Positions 5,545-6,328 of a stretch of DNA of 6,328 nucleotides are shown here, piece after piece. Origin of the DNA: Parabacteroides sp. (GTDB lineage: Bacteria > Bacteroidota > Bacteroidia > Bacteroidales > Tannerellaceae); contig DXRF01000192.1 in the NCBI GenBank assembly GCA_019411205.1, forward strand, positions 1 to 6,328, read 5' to 3'. Position 1 is the stretch's first letter. Each line of letters starts with the position of its first letter. Made by a program: the position numbers and the translations under genes. Below the pieces are notes generated by a model. That model did not search any database, had not been told where the DNA came from, and worked only from the letters and a program-made list of their open reading frames with translations.

Positions 5545-6328
5545 CTTTTTTATTCTCTTCAAAGCTTCTTCCAATGTCTCGTTTTTACAGCAGAGCGAGA
5601 TGCGGATGTAACGTTCGCCCAAGCTGCCGAAGATAAATCCCGGCGTTAGGAATACGTTGGCTTCGTACAGGACTCTGTCGGCTATTGCTTCGCTGCCTTC
5701 TGCTCCAGCCGGGATTTTCCCCCAGAGGAACATACCTACTTGCTTTTCGTCATATTCGCATCCCAACGTGTGCATGATCTGTCCGGCAAGATCACGGCGA
5801 CTGCGGTATACACGGTTCATATTATCATACCATTCCTTCGGGGAGCTCAATGCTTCGACGGCAGCGTGCTGCATTGGCTTGAACTGTCCGGAGTCGATAT
5901 TACTTTTCACTTTCAGGACCCACTGTACGAATTGAGCATTGGAGGCGAGCATCGCCATACGCCAACCCGGCATATTGTGTGCCTTACTCATGGAGTTCAT
6001 TTCGATACAGATGTCTTTGGCTCCCGGTACGGACAGGATGCTCAACGGATGTTCGTTCAGAATGAAACTATACGGGTTGTCGTTGCAAATGATGATTCCG
6101 TGCTTCTTTCCGAAAGCAACCAGTTTTTCGTACAGTTCCATGCTGGCATTAGCTCCTGTCGGCATATTGGGATAGTTGGTCCACATCAGTTTGACGTTCG
6201 AGAGATCCATTTTTTCCAGTTCTTCGAAGTCCGGTTGCCAGCCCAGTTCTTCTTTCAGTTTGTAAGGGATCAGATTGGCTTCAACCAGTTTGCTAACCGA
6301 ACTATAGGTCGGATAGCCAGGGTTGGGA
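5530..6328 (-). CDS. PLP-dependent class I/II aminotransferase, N-terminus cut by window edge
   Basis: The frame is open to the right edge, so only the last 265 residues are visible and the start lies outside; the Met at 6210 is internal. Numbering from the first complete codon (6327), motifs of fold-type I aminotransferases are PNPGYPTY (1-8), NYPNMPTG (51-58, with conserved N54), D83 and Y86 in NDNPY (PLP ring contacts), SMSKAHNMPGWR (112-123) with the Schiff-base lysine K115, and R242 in RYIRISL, the likely substrate carboxylate-binding arginine. As first of three linked aromatic genes it probably transaminates phenylpyruvate and 4-hydroxyphenylpyruvate (or prephenate, via arogenate) using glutamate; aspartate aminotransferase activity is an alternative. 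The substrate is inferred from context only. The C-terminal tail (KIYDL) and stop codon are encoded by the intergenic repeat. In related genomes pheA (prephenate dehydratase) commonly lies upstream; that is outside this window. Confidence 0.92.
   Translation of the reverse strand, partial: PNPGYPTYSSVSKLVEANLIPYKLKEELGWQPDFEELEKMDLSNVKLMWTNYPNMPTGANASMELYEKLVAFGKKHGIIICNDNPYSFILNEHPLSILSVPGAKDICIEMNSMSKAHNMPGWRMAMLASNAQFVQWVLKVKSNIDSGQFKPMQHAAVEALSSPKEWYDNMNRVYRSRRDLAGQIMHTLGCEYDEKQVGMFLWGKIPAGAEGSEAIADRVLYEANVFLTPGFIFGSLGERYIRISLCCKNETLEEALKRIKKIYDL

Overview
The window looks like chromosomal DNA from a gut-type Bacteroidales (Bacteroides/Parabacteroides group). Four things point there: the Bacteroidetes-type DAHP synthase with a C-terminal chorismate mutase, a DUF4833-like secreted protein, gene starts preceded by AT-rich sequence instead of a Shine-Dalgarno, and a topB promoter that fits the Bacteroidetes TTTG/TAnnTTTG pattern. 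The genus is a guess from protein flavour. No transposase, integrase, phage gene, CRISPR array, rRNA or tRNA was seen.

All six supported genes lie on the minus strand, so in transcription order the window reads from high to low coordinates. (1) Positions 6328-3494 hold part of an aromatic amino acid operon: the 3' part of a PLP aminotransferase, a bifunctional DAHP synthase/chorismate mutase, and prephenate dehydrogenase (tyrA). Together they cover the first committed step of the shikimate pathway, chorismate to prephenate, prephenate to 4-hydroxyphenylpyruvate, and the final transamination to Tyr/Phe. (2) Positions 3365-2817 encode a small exported protein of unknown function, ending in a convincing intrinsic terminator. 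(3) After a 302-base gap carrying a promoter comes topB (DNA topoisomerase III, 2514-436), and then a NUDIX hydrolase that runs off the left edge.

The most interesting part is non-coding. Each of the three gaps from the aminotransferase to the DUF4833-like gene carries a long inverted repeat. The aminotransferase/DAHPS gap has a 17-bp perfect inverted repeat built from a 7-bp tandem repeat (TTTATGA-type); one arm encodes the last residues and stop codon of the aminotransferase. The DAHPS/tyrA gap has a 17-bp perfect inverted repeat that begins at the DAHPS stop codon. Its right arm can also pair with a second upstream segment, giving two mutually exclusive hairpins, and a 21-codon aromatic-rich ORF lies inside. 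This resembles an attenuator or riboregulator, but it could equally be a degenerate dispersed intergenic repeat. The tyrA/DUF4833 gap has a third, imperfect hairpin. I see no evidence of a wholly new multi-gene system.
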